The notes: generated from the letters alone by a model not told the origin. DNA of 64,000 bases from Neptunicoccus cionae (GCF_014643735.1 NZ_BMKA01000001.1:186001-250000), one strand, 5' to 3'; counted from the stretch's first letter, positions 36,097 through 45,498 are shown. Program-made: numbers and translations.

Positions 36097-36861
36097 ATGT
36101 CCAAGACAGCCATTATTTCGGCAAACGACGTTGATGTGTTCTACGGTGAAAAGCAGGCGCTTAACAAAATCAATCTGGATATACCGGAGAATAAAGTCAC
36201 ATCGCTTATTGGGCCTTCGGGCTGTGGTAAGTCTACGTTTCTGCGCAGCATCAACCGGATGAACGATCTGGTGGACATCTGCCGCGTGGAAGGCAGCATC
36301 ACTATCAAAGGGCAGGATATTTACGCCCCCGAAGTGGACGTGGTCGCACTGCGGGCGAAGGTGGGGATGGTGTTTCAGAAACCGAACCCATTCCCGAAGT
36401 CCATCTATGAAAACGTGGCCTACGGGCCGAAAATCCACGGGCTGGCGAAATCCAAAACGGATATGGATGAAATTGTAGAATGGTCGCTGATCAAAGCGGG
36501 GCTTTGGAAAGAGGTCAAAGACCGGCTCGATCAGCCGGGCACTGGATTGTCCGGCGGCCAGCAGCAGCGTTTGTGTATCGCGCGCACCATCGCGGTGAAG
36601 CCGCAAGTGGTTCTGATGGACGAACCTTGTTCAGCGCTGGACCCGATTGCCACCGCGATCATCGAAGAACTGATCGACGAGCTGCGCAGCAACTTCACCA
36701 TTGTCATTGTCACCCACTCCATGCAGCAGGCCGCACGCGTGTCCCAGCGCACTGCCTTTTTCCACCTCGGAGAGCTGGTAGAGAGCGGACCGACAAAATC
36801 GATCTTTACCTCGCCCGAAGATGAACGCACACAGAATTACATTATGGGCCGGATCGGCTAG
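36097..36861 (+). CDS. pstB: phosphate ABC transporter ATPase
   Basis: 254 residues from the ATG at 36097, 4 nt after the pstA stop; an upstream in-frame start at 36052 lies inside pstA. Walker A is GPSGCGKST, the Q-loop [20 protein letters not shown] is diagnostic of PstB, the signature is [15 protein letters not shown] and Walker [12 protein letters not shown]. It powers high-affinity phosphate uptake and, with PhoU, conveys phosphate status to the PhoR sensor. Confidence 0.95.
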   Translation: MSKTAIISANDVDVFYGEKQALNKINLDIPENKVTSLIGPSGCGKSTFLRSINRMNDLVDICRVEGSITIKGQDIYAPEVDVVALRAKVGMVFQKPNPFPKSIYENVAYGPKIHGLAKSKTDMDEIVEWSLIKAGLWKEVKDRLDQPGTGLSGGQQQRLCIARTIAVKPQVVLMDEPCSALDPIATAIIEELIDELRSNFTIVIVTHSMQQAARVSQRTAFFHLGELVESGPTKSIFTSPEDERTQNYIMGRIG

Positions 36862-36871
36862 GAGCAGAGAC

Positions 36872-37537
36872 ATGGAAAACACGCATATCGTAACACGGTT
36901 TGATACCGACCTTAAAAAGATCGAAGCGATGCTGGCTGATATGGCCGCGAAAGTGGGCGAGCAGGTTCTGAACTCCGGTAAGGCGCTGGTGGACGGGGAC
37001 GAAGCGCTCGCCAAGCGGGTGGCCAAATCGGACGCGGAAATCAATGCGCTTGAGAATAAGATCGACGAAAAGGCGATCCGCCTGATTGCCCTGCGCCAAC
37101 CGATGGCCGAAGACCTGCGCAGCGCGATTACAACGCTGAAAATTTCCTCTTCGCTGGAGCGGATGGGCGATTATGCCAAGACCTTGTCCTACCGCGTGCG
37201 GGCTGTGGATGATTTCTCGGCGATGAGCGCTGTTCTGCGTACCTTGGCGGAAACATCCCAAAAGGTGGCTGCGATGCTTGCCCTTGTGATGGAGGCCTAT
37301 GTGGAACGGGATCTGGCCAAAGCCGAATCGGCCAGTGCGATGGATGACGAGATCAACGACCGCACCGACGCCCTGTTCCGCGAGCTGCTGACCTACATGA
37401 TGGAAAACCCGCGCAACATCGAACCCTGCACCCATTTGTTGTTTATCTCGAAAAACATGGAACGCTCCGGCGATCAGGTTAAGAACATAGCCGAGCAAGT
37501 GCATTATCTGGTCACAGGGGAACTGTACGAACAATGA
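36872..37537 (+). CDS. phoU: phosphate signalling regulator PhoU
   Basis: About 221 residues from the ATG at 36872, with GGAGCAGAG just before it; the frame is open to 36821 inside pstB. The all-helical protein shows both PhoU repeats with their metal-binding acidic residues (SSLERMGDYAKTLSYR and SKNMERSGDQVKNIAEQVHY). It links PstB activity to the sensor kinase and holds the Pho regulon off when phosphate is plentiful. The stop overlaps the phoB start by 4 nt. Confidence 0.94.
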   Translation: MENTHIVTRFDTDLKKIEAMLADMAAKVGEQVLNSGKALVDGDEALAKRVAKSDAEINALENKIDEKAIRLIALRQPMAEDLRSAITTLKISSSLERMGDYAKTLSYRVRAVDDFSAMSAVLRTLAETSQKVAAMLALVMEAYVERDLAKAESASAMDDEINDRTDALFRELLTYMMENPRNIEPCTHLLFISKNMERSGDQVKNIAEQVHYLVTGELYEQ

Positions 37538-38229
37538 GTAGTGGACCGAAGATACTGGTTGTGGAGGATGAGTCCTCCCAGCTTGAAATGCTTGTCTATA
37601 ACCTGAGCGTCGAAGGTTATGAGGTTTTCCAAGCAGAAACCGGCGAGGAGGGGCTTTTGATCCTAGAAGAACAGGCCATCGACCTGATCGTTCTTGACTG
37701 GATGTTGCCCGGAACCTCGGGGCTGGAGGTCTGTCGTCAGGTGAAGCGCAATAAGGACACTAAGACCATTCCGGTAATCATGTTGACTGCGCGCGGCGAA
37801 GAAGACGACAAAATCCGCGGATTGGATACCGGTGCGGATGACTATGTGGTCAAACCCTACTCCGTGCGCGAGCTGATGGCACGGGTGCGGGCCGGATTGC
37901 GCCAAGCCACGGGCCAGCTCGGGACCGATTTGCTGGTCTATCAAGGGCTGAATATGGACCTTGTGCAGCATAAGGTAACGCTGGCCGATGCGGTGATTCC
38001 GCTGGGTCCGCTGGAGTTCAAATTGCTGCGGGTGTTCATGGAGGCACCGGGGCGGGTTTGGTCACGGGATCAACTGCTGGACCGTGTTTGGGGCGACAAC
38101 CTGAACGTGGATACCCGCACCGTGGATGTGCATATCGGGCGGCTGCGCAAGCAACTGGCCAAGGTCAGCGATCTGGACTTTGTGCGCACGGTTCGCGGCT
38201 TTGGCTATTCCCTTGATACCACCGCTTGA
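37534..38229 (+). CDS. phoB: phosphate response regulator PhoB
   Basis: 231 residues. The receiver domain has acidic residues EDE near 11-13, phospho-acceptor Asp55 (LIVLDWMLPG) and Lys in DDYVVKPYS. The C-terminal winged helix is of the OmpR type (FKLLRVFMEAPGRVWSRDQL, VDVHIGRLRKQL, VRTVRGFGYSL). It would bind the pho box upstream of pstS. No phoR kinase gene is present next to it on either side of the cluster. Confidence 0.93.
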   Translation: MSSGPKILVVEDESSQLEMLVYNLSVEGYEVFQAETGEEGLLILEEQAIDLIVLDWMLPGTSGLEVCRQVKRNKDTKTIPVIMLTARGEEDDKIRGLDTGADDYVVKPYSVRELMARVRAGLRQATGQLGTDLLVYQGLNMDLVQHKVTLADAVIPLGPLEFKLLRVFMEAPGRVWSRDQLLDRVWGDNLNVDTRTVDVHIGRLRKQLAKVSDLDFVRTVRGFGYSLDTTA

Positions 38230-38260
38230 GCACGGCACGGTTTAGCCCTAGCTTGCGCTG

Positions 38261-39019
38261 ATGGAATGGCGCGATGAAGGGGTGATCCTGTCCGCACGGC
38301 GGCACGGTGAAAGCTCGGTAATACTTGAGGTTCTGACCAAGACCCACGGACGGCACGCTGGCGTGGTTCGCGGAGGTGCGTCCCGCAAACTTGCCCCTGT
38401 GTTGCAACCGGGCAATCAGGTAGAGGTCGAGTGGCGTGCGCGGCTTGAGGAACACCTCGGCGGCTTTCATGTGGAATTGCTACGTTCGCGCAGTGCGATT
38501 ATGGGGGACCGCGCCGCGCTGGCCGCGCTTGGCGCGATTTGTGCGCTCGGCGGATTTGCCCTGCCAGAGCGGATGGAATTGCCGGAAATCTACACGCGCA
38601 CGATTGATCTGGTGGATGCTCTGGAGGCTGGGGAGGGCTGGCAGGCAGACTATGCGATCTGGGAATTGATGCTGTTGGAGGAACTGGGCTACGGGCTTGA
38701 TCTTGGGTCTTGTGCGGCCACGGGGACCACACAAGAACTGGTCTATGTCTCGCCCAAAAGCGGGCGGGCGGTGTGTCGTTCCAGCGGATTGGCCTATGCG
38801 GACCGGATGCTGCCCCTGCCAGTGTTCTTGCAACTTGAAGGTGCGGAACCGGAGGCGGCTGATATTTTGGCCGCGCTTAAAACCACCGGCTATTTTCTGG
38901 AGCGCTGGCTCGCCCCTGCGCTGGGCAACCGTCCCTTACCAGAGGCACGGGGCAGGTTGGTGCAACTGCTGACACGCCGCGTCAAAAAAGATGCACAAGG
39001 CGACAGCGCAGCCGGATAA
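38261..39019 (+). CDS. recO: DNA repair protein RecO
   Basis: 252 residues beginning MEWRDEGVILSARRHGESSV, the OB-fold N-terminus typical of RecO, followed by the helical domain. The HAGVVRGGASRK segment is conserved. The zinc cysteines of some RecO proteins are only partly visible (one Cys each in GSCAA and AVCRSSG). It works with RecR and RecF to load RecA on SSB-coated DNA. It lies 31 nt after phoB on the same strand, though the functions are unrelated. Confidence 0.92.
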   Translation: MEWRDEGVILSARRHGESSVILEVLTKTHGRHAGVVRGGASRKLAPVLQPGNQVEVEWRARLEEHLGGFHVELLRSRSAIMGDRAALAALGAICALGGFALPERMELPEIYTRTIDLVDALEAGEGWQADYAIWELMLLEELGYGLDLGSCAATGTTQELVYVSPKSGRAVCRSSGLAYADRMLPLPVFLQLEGAEPEAADILAALKTTGYFLERWLAPALGNRPLPEARGRLVQLLTRRVKKDAQGDSAAG

Positions 39020-39030
39020 CGCTTGCTGGG

Positions 39031-39423
39031 TTATTGCAGCCGGTATTCCAACTCGCCGCCGCTGTCATTGCTTAACAGTAGCGTATCGCCCTTGCGTTCG
39101 ATCATCGACATCTCGCTGAAGGCTTTGAAATAACGCCCCTCAAGCTCCATCTCCGGACAGGCCCGCCGCGTAGCACCGACTGCGCCGGTTTCAAACCACG
39201 GTAGGGGCGCGGTTTGCTCCCCGAAATAGCTGTTGCAGGGCGCTTGTCCCGCAAGCCGGCCTGTTTCAGGGAAGGTCAGGGTGATGGGAGTTTCAACAGG
39301 CACATCATTCATACGCACCAACAGCCACTGATCGTCAGGCCCGCTGACACCGGAGATGGTTTCATCCTTCTGACAAGCAGACAGAGACAGGGCGAAGGCG
39401 AGCGATGCGAGGAGAAATTTCAT
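39031..39423 (-). CDS. META-domain lipoprotein
   Basis: 130 residues with a lipoprotein signal (MKFLLASLAFALSLSAC, lipobox LSAC, Cys17). The domain that follows has the HslJ/META pattern DQWLLVRMNDVPV, PCNSYFG and GAVGATRRACPEME. It is predicted to be anchored in the inner or outer membrane facing the periplasm. Function unknown; E. coli HslJ is heat-inducible and linked to novobiocin resistance. It converges on recO. Confidence 0.82.
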   Translation of the reverse strand: MKFLLASLAFALSLSACQKDETISGVSGPDDQWLLVRMNDVPVETPITLTFPETGRLAGQAPCNSYFGEQTAPLPWFETGAVGATRRACPEMELEGRYFKAFSEMSMIERKGDTLLLSNDSGGELEYRLQ

Positions 39424-39436
39424 GGGGGTAGAGTGT

Positions 39437-39470
39437 CAAAAAACGCCCAAACCGGCAACCGGTGTTTGGG
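39437..39470 (-). terminator. terminator of the methylsuccinyl-CoA dehydrogenase gene
   Basis: On the minus strand CCCAAAC pairs with GTTTGGG around an inner CCGG-TTG-CCGG stem, followed by GCGTTTTTTG. It lies 57 nt after the mcd stop and just before the lipoprotein gene. Confidence 0.8.
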
Positions 39471-39526
39471 GACGCCAGCGGAATGTCGCAGAGGGGCGGT
39501 AGGCTTCCTCTGCGACAGGTTCACGA

Positions 39527-41185
39527 TCAGTTGCGGCCGATTTCGAGCAGGCGGCGGGCGATGACGGTGGCTTGAATTTCCGCAGCACCTTCAAAGATGT
39601 TCAGGATACGCGCATCGCAGAGCACGCGGCTGATCGGGTATTCCAATGCAAAGCCGTTGCCGCCGTGGATTTGCAGCCCGTTGTCGGCAGCCGCCCACGC
39701 CACCCGTGCGCCGAGCAGTTTTGCCATGCCTGCTTCGAGGTCGCAGCGGCGGTCGTGGTCTTTCTCCCAAGCGGAGTGATAGGTCAACTGCCGCGCGATC
39801 ATGATCTCGACTGCCATCATGGCGATTTTGGACTGGATGCGGGGAAAATCCAGCAGTTGTTTTCCGAACTGTTTGCGTTCTTGTGCGTATTGCAGCGCGA
39901 TCTCCATCGCGTTCTGGGCCACGCCAATAGCGCGCGCCGCTGTCTGGATGCGGGCGGATTCAAACGTCTGCATAAGCTGCTTGAAGCCTTGGCCCTCCAC
40001 ACCGCCCAGAAGGTTCTCCCCCTTCACTTTGAAGTTGTCAAAGGCCAGTTCGTATTCCTTCATGCCGCGATAGCCGAGCACTTCGATCTCACCGCCGGTC
40101 ATGCCTTCAGTGGGGAAGGGGGCTTCGTCTGTGCCCGCGGTCTTTTCCGCGAGGAACATGGACAGGCCGGAGTAATTGGTGGTGTCAGGATCGGTGCGTG
40201 CCAGCAGGGTCATCACATTGGTCCGTGCGGCATGTGTGATCCACGTTTTGTTGCCGGTCACCGTCCAGTCATCCCCGTCCTTCACCGCGCGGGTGCGCAA
40301 GGAACCGAGGTCCGAACCGGTGTTGGGCTCGGTGAAAACAGCCGTTGGCAGTGTCTCGCCAGAGGCAAGCTGGGGCAGCCATTTCTGTTTCTGTTCTTCC
40401 GTGCCGCCGCCGATAATCAGTTCAGCCGCGATTTCGGAACGGGTGCCAAGTGATCCAACCCCGATATAGCCGCGCGACAGTTCTTCGGAAACCACCACCA
40501 TAGAGGCTTTGGACAGACCGAACCCGCCGTATTCTTCAGGGATGGTCAGGCCGAACACGCCCATTTCGGCCAGTTCCTCGATGATTTCCATCGGGATCAA
40601 TTCGTCCTTCAAGTGCCATTCGTGGGCGTATGGCAGAACCTTGTCATCTGCAAAGCGGCGGAACTGGTCGCGGATCATTTCCAGCTCTTCATCAAGACCG
40701 GTTGCGCCGACGGTGGATGCACCGTCCCGTTCCAGCATGACGGCGACCAGACGGGCGCGTGCGGCCTGCGTGTTGCCTTCCTGTGTGAGGGTTTGAACGC
40801 TTTCCACCGCGAGGGCCATTTGATCCTGTTGTGACAGGCCAAGATCTTGCAGGCGGACCACTTCGCCCTGTGACATCGGAATGCCGCCCCAAATCTGCCA
40901 AAGGTATTCGCCAAAACCGATTTGCAGCAGAAGTTGTTCCAACTCGCTGAACTTGCCGTCTTGTTCCAACCGCGTCGCCCATTTGTGCATCTGGCGCAGG
41001 GATTCCAGATAGGTCGCGAACCATGCGAGCCCGTGGGTCGCGAACTGGTGTTCCTCAAGCGCTTTGCCGTTCAGACGCCCGTCGATGTTGACTTGCTCGG
41101 AGAGTTTCTGGCGGGCGCGATCTACTACGTTTTCAACAGCAGGAATGGCAGCAGCGCAGGTGTTCAGCAGATTTGGCAGCAACAT
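39527..41185 (-). CDS. mcd: acyl-CoA dehydrogenase with N-terminal extension, probable (2S)-methylsuccinyl-CoA dehydrogenase
   Basis: 552 residues. The C-terminal ~390 residues are a full acyl-CoA dehydrogenase: FAVTEP-type motif TAVFTEPNTGSDLGS, the FAD-contact segment KTWITHAARTNV, and ARILNIFEGAAEIQATVIAR at the end, with Glu as candidate catalytic base. The first ~155 residues are a helical extension absent from ordinary family members. That extension and the length match methylsuccinyl-CoA dehydrogenase of the ethylmalonyl-CoA pathway, which oxidises methylsuccinyl-CoA to mesaconyl-CoA during acetate assimilation. No other pathway gene is adjacent, so the call rests on architecture. It could instead be another long acyl-CoA dehydrogenase. 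Confidence 0.8.
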   Translation of the reverse strand: MLLPNLLNTCAAAIPAVENVVDRARQKLSEQVNIDGRLNGKALEEHQFATHGLAWFATYLESLRQMHKWATRLEQDGKFSELEQLLLQIGFGEYLWQIWGGIPMSQGEVVRLQDLGLSQQDQMALAVESVQTLTQEGNTQAARARLVAVMLERDGASTVGATGLDEELEMIRDQFRRFADDKVLPYAHEWHLKDELIPMEIIEELAEMGVFGLTIPEEYGGFGLSKASMVVVSEELSRGYIGVGSLGTRSEIAAELIIGGGTEEQKQKWLPQLASGETLPTAVFTEPNTGSDLGSLRTRAVKDGDDWTVTGNKTWITHAARTNVMTLLARTDPDTTNYSGLSMFLAEKTAGTDEAPFPTEGMTGGEIEVLGYRGMKEYELAFDNFKVKGENLLGGVEGQGFKQLMQTFESARIQTAARAIGVAQNAMEIALQYAQERKQFGKQLLDFPRIQSKIAMMAVEIMIARQLTYHSAWEKDHDRRCDLEAGMAKLLGARVAWAAADNGLQIHGGNGFALEYPISRVLCDARILNIFEGAAEIQATVIARRLLEIGRN

Positions 41186-41330
41186 ATGGGATTCGTCCTT
41201 GTGAAGGCTTCAAGTGTTGCAAACTGAAGTAAGTGGCCTGTTGGAGCGGGTCAATGCTGCGGCGCAATAAAAATGCTGTAATGCGGCAAAATGTGTAAGA
41301 TTGTTGCGAGAGCGTCCCCACGGGGGCCGT

Positions 41331-42275
41331 TTACAGGGCCGCGCGCAAGAGCTGGCTGGCGACGATAACAACAATAGAACCAGCGGCGAGTTCAAGCACC
41401 GGCACGGCCACGCGCAGCAGCGGGGCGGAGGTCAGGCCCTGCAGTGTGCTTTCGCGCAGGCCCACGGCGGCCAGTGCAACGGCGATAGTGACGCTGGCCG
41501 TGCCAAGAGCCATTGCAAAGGTGCCCATGATGCCAGCGGTTACAATTCCCATACGCCACGTCAGGATCAGCAAGAAAATTGCGCCGGTGCAGGGGCGCAT
41601 GGCAATCGCGCCGACCAGCACCAGAAGATCGCGCAAAGAAGAGACATTTGCGGCTTCTTCGACGGTGGGGCCATGATGGTGCCCGCAATCTTCGCACACA
41701 TCGCTGTGGTGGGTGTGGTCGTGATGATGGTGGTGGTCATGCTGGTGGTCATGCGCGTGACTATGAGTGTGTTCTGTCGTAGCACGAGCGCGCCAGAGTT
41801 TTCGCGCACCCCGCAGGATCAACCACGCCCCGACTAGCAGGATCGCGCCATAGCTTGCAGGGGCAAAGTAATCCTCTGCCGCGCCAACAAGCTGTTTGCT
41901 GCCCCAGCCCAGCAGGAACACGCTGGCATAGACCAGCACCACAGCAGTGACCGCTTGGGCCAGACTGGAAACCAGCGCTATCATGGCAAGACGTGTCATC
42001 GCCACCCGCGCGCCAAGTCCGTACCCGCCAATCAGGACTTTGCCATGCCCTGGTCCGACCGCATGAAAAAAACCATAGGCAAAGCAGACCCCCATCAAGC
42101 CGAGCGTTGCGCCCGGATTGCCAGCCCGCAAGGCCCGCAGCGACCCCGCCATGGCGTTTTGGAAATCCCTTTGCATAGTCGCCGCCCAGACAGCGGTGGC
42201 GTCAAATCCGCCTCCGATCCAAAGTAGAATTAAGGCGGCCGCCGCCGCGATGGCGAAAATCAGGAGGAGGCGCAT
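41331..42275 (-). CDS. nickel/cobalt transporter of the NicO/RcnA family
   Basis: 314 residues with six or more membrane helices. The family signatures HAVGPGHGKVLIGGY and RPCTGAIFLL are clear. A cytoplasmic loop near residues 165-205 is packed with His (over 20 in 40 residues, including CEDCGHHHG). RcnA-like proteins export Ni2+ and Co2+. Its start overlaps the end of the DUF1007 gene by 16 nt, so the two are an operon. Cobalt handling recurs elsewhere in this window (cbtAB, cobW, cobN). Confidence 0.88.
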   Translation of the reverse strand: MRLLLIFAIAAAAALILLWIGGGFDATAVWAATMQRDFQNAMAGSLRALRAGNPGATLGLMGVCFAYGFFHAVGPGHGKVLIGGYGLGARVAMTRLAMIALVSSLAQAVTAVVLVYASVFLLGWGSKQLVGAAEDYFAPASYGAILLVGAWLILRGARKLWRARATTEHTHSHAHDHQHDHHHHHDHTHHSDVCEDCGHHHGPTVEEAANVSSLRDLLVLVGAIAMRPCTGAIFLLILTWRMGIVTAGIMGTFAMALGTASVTIAVALAAVGLRESTLQGLTSAPLLRVAVPVLELAAGSIVVIVASQLLRAAL

Positions 42276-42913
42276 TCTAGAAATACCGTGTCTGCAAAGA
42301 GTTCACCAACCTCGGGAAAACTTTCATCCCCTTCATATTGCGCGGAGTTTTCGCCGTAGAGCAGGCTTTCCACCGCGTCATAGGCTTTGGGCAGGTCGGC
42401 GGCTTGAATAGCAAGCGAGCAGTCGGGATTGTCAATGACTTCGACCCCGTGGTCGAGCGTATAGGCGCTGTAGAACGTGGGGTCGTAGACCTTAACGATG
42501 GTTTCGGCGGTTGTTGGTTCTATGCGATCCAGCAGGGGGCGGATGTGCCACGTCAGTAGGCGACCGTCCTGAAGGGTTGCACCCGCTTCCATCGGCGGAC
42601 CGAGCGCGACTTTCGCGTCTTCGTGGGTGACATAGAGATCGCCCTCAAACCCTTCGACCCAATTTGTGTCAAATCCGGCGAGTTTTTCCTGTTCTTCAAC
42701 GGTGATGGTTCCGTCCCCGTCCTGATCAAGCTCCAGTTCTTCCAGTTGGAGGAGGGAATAGAACTCGTCATAGGACCAGAACACGCGCAAAGCGGCCAGT
42801 TTCCCTGTGTCGTCGAACAAGAAGTTGATGCCCGCATCCACATAGACATGGGGGTGGGTTACAGCCTGCATTGGCGCGAGAGAGAGCAGTGCGGTAAGGG
42901 CGATACGTTTCAT
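42260..42913 (-). CDS. DUF1007 family periplasmic protein, partner of the NicO transporter
   Basis: 217 residues with a signal peptide (MKRIALTALLSLAPMQAVTH) and the family start HPHVYVDAGINFLFD. An EF-hand-like loop, DQDGDGTITVEE (residues about 63-74), suggests bound calcium or another divalent metal. Genes of this family sit upstream of NicO-type transporters in many proteobacteria, and a role as periplasmic metal-binding partner is inferred from that. It is translationally coupled to the transporter gene. Confidence 0.82.
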   Translation of the reverse strand: MKRIALTALLSLAPMQAVTHPHVYVDAGINFLFDDTGKLAALRVFWSYDEFYSLLQLEELELDQDGDGTITVEEQEKLAGFDTNWVEGFEGDLYVTHEDAKVALGPPMEAGATLQDGRLLTWHIRPLLDRIEPTTAETIVKVYDPTFYSAYTLDHGVEVIDNPDCSLAIQAADLPKAYDAVESLLYGENSAQYEGDESFPEVGELFADTVFLECASS

Positions 42914-43062
42914 AACAAGATTTTAGGCGGGGGGCGTGACGCGGGCAAGCGGAGAGTTCACGGCGTAAGCGCAACCCCGCTGGTGGCGATGCGTTTTCTA
43001 CTCTTTCAGTGCAGTAGCAAAGGGTGTTTGCTGGTGCCTGCCCGGCCGATCACCCTGCAATT

Positions 43063-43088
43063 ATGAAGCGTCTTAAATGAAGCTTCAT
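43063..43088. repeat. palindrome and direct repeat in the gap before the DUF1007 gene
   Basis: The perfect 12-bp palindrome ATGAAGCTTCAT (43077-43088) is preceded 14 nt earlier by ATGAAGCG (43063-43070). It lies about 165 nt upstream of the DUF1007-NicO start and could be an operator. The rest of 42914-43183 shows no gene. Confidence 0.4.
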
Positions 43089-43183
43089 GATTAAGGATTT
43101 GTTAGGGCTTGCGCTGCTCACGCCTGGACTATGCGCAAACCGCTGTGCAGGTGCCTTGTGACAATCGTCCGCTTAGATCTGCG

Positions 43184-43483
43184 CTACGACAGCAGCATCT
43201 CCCGCGTGGTGGGGATCGCCAACGCCACGACCAGTAGAATTTGCGTGATCAGGATCAGGTTCAGGACCAAGGCAAACGGCTGCTTGCGCGTCTTGTGGCG
43301 CAACGCATATTGCGCCCATTTCGCCCCAAGTGACCCGCCAAGGATCGCAAGGGCCAGCAGCGTATTCTCCGGCACCCGCCAACCCCGCTTTTCAGCCTGC
43401 CGCTTGTCATGGCGAAACAGAAGGACAGTCAATAAATTTATCACGCCAAGATAAGCGCCGAGCGGGAGAATAATGTCTATCAT
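43184..43483 (-). CDS. DUF1294 domain membrane protein
   Basis: About 99 residues from the ATG at 43483 (MIDIILPLGAYLGVINLLT); the longer frame from 43531 runs into the pckA terminator. It has the DUF1294 features: a first helix, RHDKRQAEKRGWRVPENTLL, then LAILGGSLGAKWAQYALRHK and a last helix. Function unknown. Confidence 0.8.
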   Translation of the reverse strand: MIDIILPLGAYLGVINLLTVLLFRHDKRQAEKRGWRVPENTLLALAILGGSLGAKWAQYALRHKTRKQPFALVLNLILITQILLVVALAIPTTREMLLS

Positions 43484-43495
43484 GGCATCCACAAA

Positions 43496-43525
43496 GAAAA
43501 ATGGCCGGAGCAGAACCCCCGGCCA
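43496..43525 (-). terminator. terminator of pckA
   Basis: TGGCCGG and CCGGCCA with a 10-nt loop, followed on the minus strand by TTTTTCTTTG. It starts 25 nt after the pckA stop. Confidence 0.82.
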
Positions 43526-43549
43526 ATTCATTTAACAGTCAGTGCAGGT

Positions 43550-45154
43550 TTAACCGGCCTTCACTTTTTCCGCCAGCACGTCATCGCTTACATATTCTTC
43601 ATACTGGGCGAAGTTGTCGCTGAACATCTGCACCAACTTGGCGGCGTTGCGGTCATAGCTTTCAGGATTGTCCCAGGTGCGGCGCGGATCAAGCAGGACA
43701 TCTGCCACGCCTTCACAAGAAGTTGGAACGTCAAAGCCGAAGTTCTCATCCTTGCGGAATTCCGCATCCTTCAGCGACCCGTCCAGTGCCGCGGTCAGCA
43801 AGGTCCGCGTAGCGTGGATCGGCATCCGTGAACCTGTCCCATAGGCGCCCCCAGTCCAACCGGTGTTCACCAGCCAGCAGGTCGCGCCTGAGTCTGCGAT
43901 CCGGTCGCGCAACAAAGCGCCGTAAGCCTCGGGGCGGCGGGGCATGAATGGCGCGCCAAAGCAGGTGGAGAACGTCGGCTGAGGCTCTGTCACGCCCCGT
44001 TCGGTGCCGGCCACTTTGGAAGTAAAGCCCGACAGGAAGTGGTACATCGCCTGCGCCGGTGTCAGACGGGCAATCGGGGGCAGCACGCCAAAAGCATCAC
44101 AGGTGAGCATGATGATATTGCGCGGCGTCCCACCAAGACCGGTTTCCGAAGCGTTAGAGATATAGTGTAGCGGGTAGGCGCAACGCATGTTCGCGGTCAG
44201 GCTGTCATCGTCAAAATCCAGTTCTTTGGTGAACGGATCGTAAACCATGTTTTCGATCACAGTGCCGAACTTTTGCGTGGTCGCATAGATTTCAGGCTCT
44301 GCTTCTTGGGACAGGTTGATCGTCTTTGCGTAGCATCCGCCTTCAAAGTTGAACGTGCCGTTGTCCGACCAGCCGTGCTCGTCATCACCGATCAGGATGC
44401 GGTTGGGATCAGCTGACAGGGTTGTTTTGCCAGTGCCAGACAGTCCAAAGAAGACCGCAACATCATCCGTGTCGTCCTTGGCGTGGTTGGCAGAGCAGTG
44501 CATCGGCATGACGCCATGGTCCGGCAACAGGTAGTTTAGCAGAGAGAACACGGATTTTTTGTTCTCACCGGCATATTCTGTCCCACCGATCAGAATCAGC
44601 TTTTTCTCGATAGAGATCGCAATAACCGTATCAGTCCGGCACCCGTGTTTGGATGGGTCGGCCTTAAAGGTCGGGCAGTTGATCACGGTGTATTCAGGAA
44701 CAAAACTGTCGAGCTCTTCAGGTTCGGGACGCCGTAGCATGGTGCGGATGAACAGCGAATGCCAGGCAAGTTCGGTAACCATACGAACATTTACACGGTA
44801 GTCAGGGTCGGCCCCACCGAACAGATCCTGTATATAATATTCCTTGCCCCCCATATGGGCGAGCATATCGGCGTGCAATTGGTCAAAGGCATCTGCCGCC
44901 ATTGGGGGATTGTTTTCCCACCAGATAGTGTCTTTGACTGATGGTTCGTCGACAACGAATTTGTCTTTGGGGGAGCGGCCGGTGAATTTGCCGGTGGAGA
45001 CCAGAATCGTGCCGCCTTGGCCCAGCTCGCCTTCGCCTTTTTTGATCGCAATCTCGATCAGCGCAGATTCACGCAAATTGTAATGTGCAGTTGCGACGCC
45101 GGTAATACCGGTTTTTTCCAGCGTCTGGGTCGGATTTACGCGACCTGCTTCCAT
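43550..45154 (-). CDS. pckA: phosphoenolpyruvate carboxykinase (ATP)
   Basis: 534 residues from the ATG at 45154, which has GAGGAG 8 nt upstream; the frame is open to 45196. It contains the oxaloacetate/metal site, the kinase P-loop GLSGTGKTT at 237-245 and [14 protein letters not shown] near the C-terminus, all typical of the ATP-dependent enzyme. It converts oxaloacetate to PEP, the first step of gluconeogenesis. It is divergent from chvI, the arrangement seen in rhizobia and other alphaproteobacteria, and a LacI-type palindrome lies in the shared upstream region. Confidence 0.95.
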   Translation of the reverse strand: MEAGRVNPTQTLEKTGITGVATAHYNLRESALIEIAIKKGEGELGQGGTILVSTGKFTGRSPKDKFVVDEPSVKDTIWWENNPPMAADAFDQLHADMLAHMGGKEYYIQDLFGGADPDYRVNVRMVTELAWHSLFIRTMLRRPEPEELDSFVPEYTVINCPTFKADPSKHGCRTDTVIAISIEKKLILIGGTEYAGENKKSVFSLLNYLLPDHGVMPMHCSANHAKDDTDDVAVFFGLSGTGKTTLSADPNRILIGDDEHGWSDNGTFNFEGGCYAKTINLSQEAEPEIYATTQKFGTVIENMVYDPFTKELDFDDDSLTANMRCAYPLHYISNASETGLGGTPRNIIMLTCDAFGVLPPIARLTPAQAMYHFLSGFTSKVAGTERGVTEPQPTFSTCFGAPFMPRRPEAYGALLRDRIADSGATCWLVNTGWTGGAYGTGSRMPIHATRTLLTAALDGSLKDAEFRKDENFGFDVPTSCEGVADVLLDPRRTWDNPESYDRNAAKLVQMFSDNFAQYEEYVSDDVLAEKVKAG

Positions 45155-45498
45155 ATTAATGCTCCTCAAAGCGGGCGCGGCTTGCGCGGCCTGCACTTGA
45201 ATTTAACGATTGCGGCCGTTGGAGACCCTTTGTTTTGTGCCGTTTCAGCAACGCGGTTTGTATAGCACCATCGTCTTTGAATGGAAGTCTCGGGAGGCGT
45301 GCAATAGCGCGCAGTTAACGTTAACTTGGTAAAAAAGTTTTTTTCGAACGTTAAAAAAGTGTGACTCAAAGGACAAAAATAGGAAAAATTGTGGCGAAAA
45401 ATAGACCATTTAGCCCAGAAACCGTTTGCCTCGTTAACCAAGCATAACCTAAATGGGCGTAATAATAAAAATAATGCAGGCAAGTATCGAGGGCAAAA
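45155..45498. other. AT-rich divergent control region between pckA and chvI
   Basis: 344 nt without a convincing gene, markedly AT-rich from 45300 to 45480. It must carry the promoters of pckA (left) and chvI (right). GAGGG lies before the chvI ATG. Exact -35/-10 boxes could not be fixed. Confidence 0.6.
45314..45351. promoter_or_regulatory. LacI-type palindrome pair, candidate PckR-like operator
   Basis: GTTAACGTTAAC (45314-45325) is a perfect 12-bp palindrome with a central CG, the hallmark of LacI-family operators. A second AACGTT lies at 45346-45351 in an imperfect palindrome, about 29 bp away centre to centre. In rhizobia the LacI-family regulator PckR controls pckA, so these are plausible sites for a similar regulator; that link is inference. 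Confidence 0.45.

Noticed and set aside
41690-41770. similar GTGGTG-rich run near 41.7 kb as a repeat array
   Set aside because: It encodes the His-rich loop of the NicO transporter.
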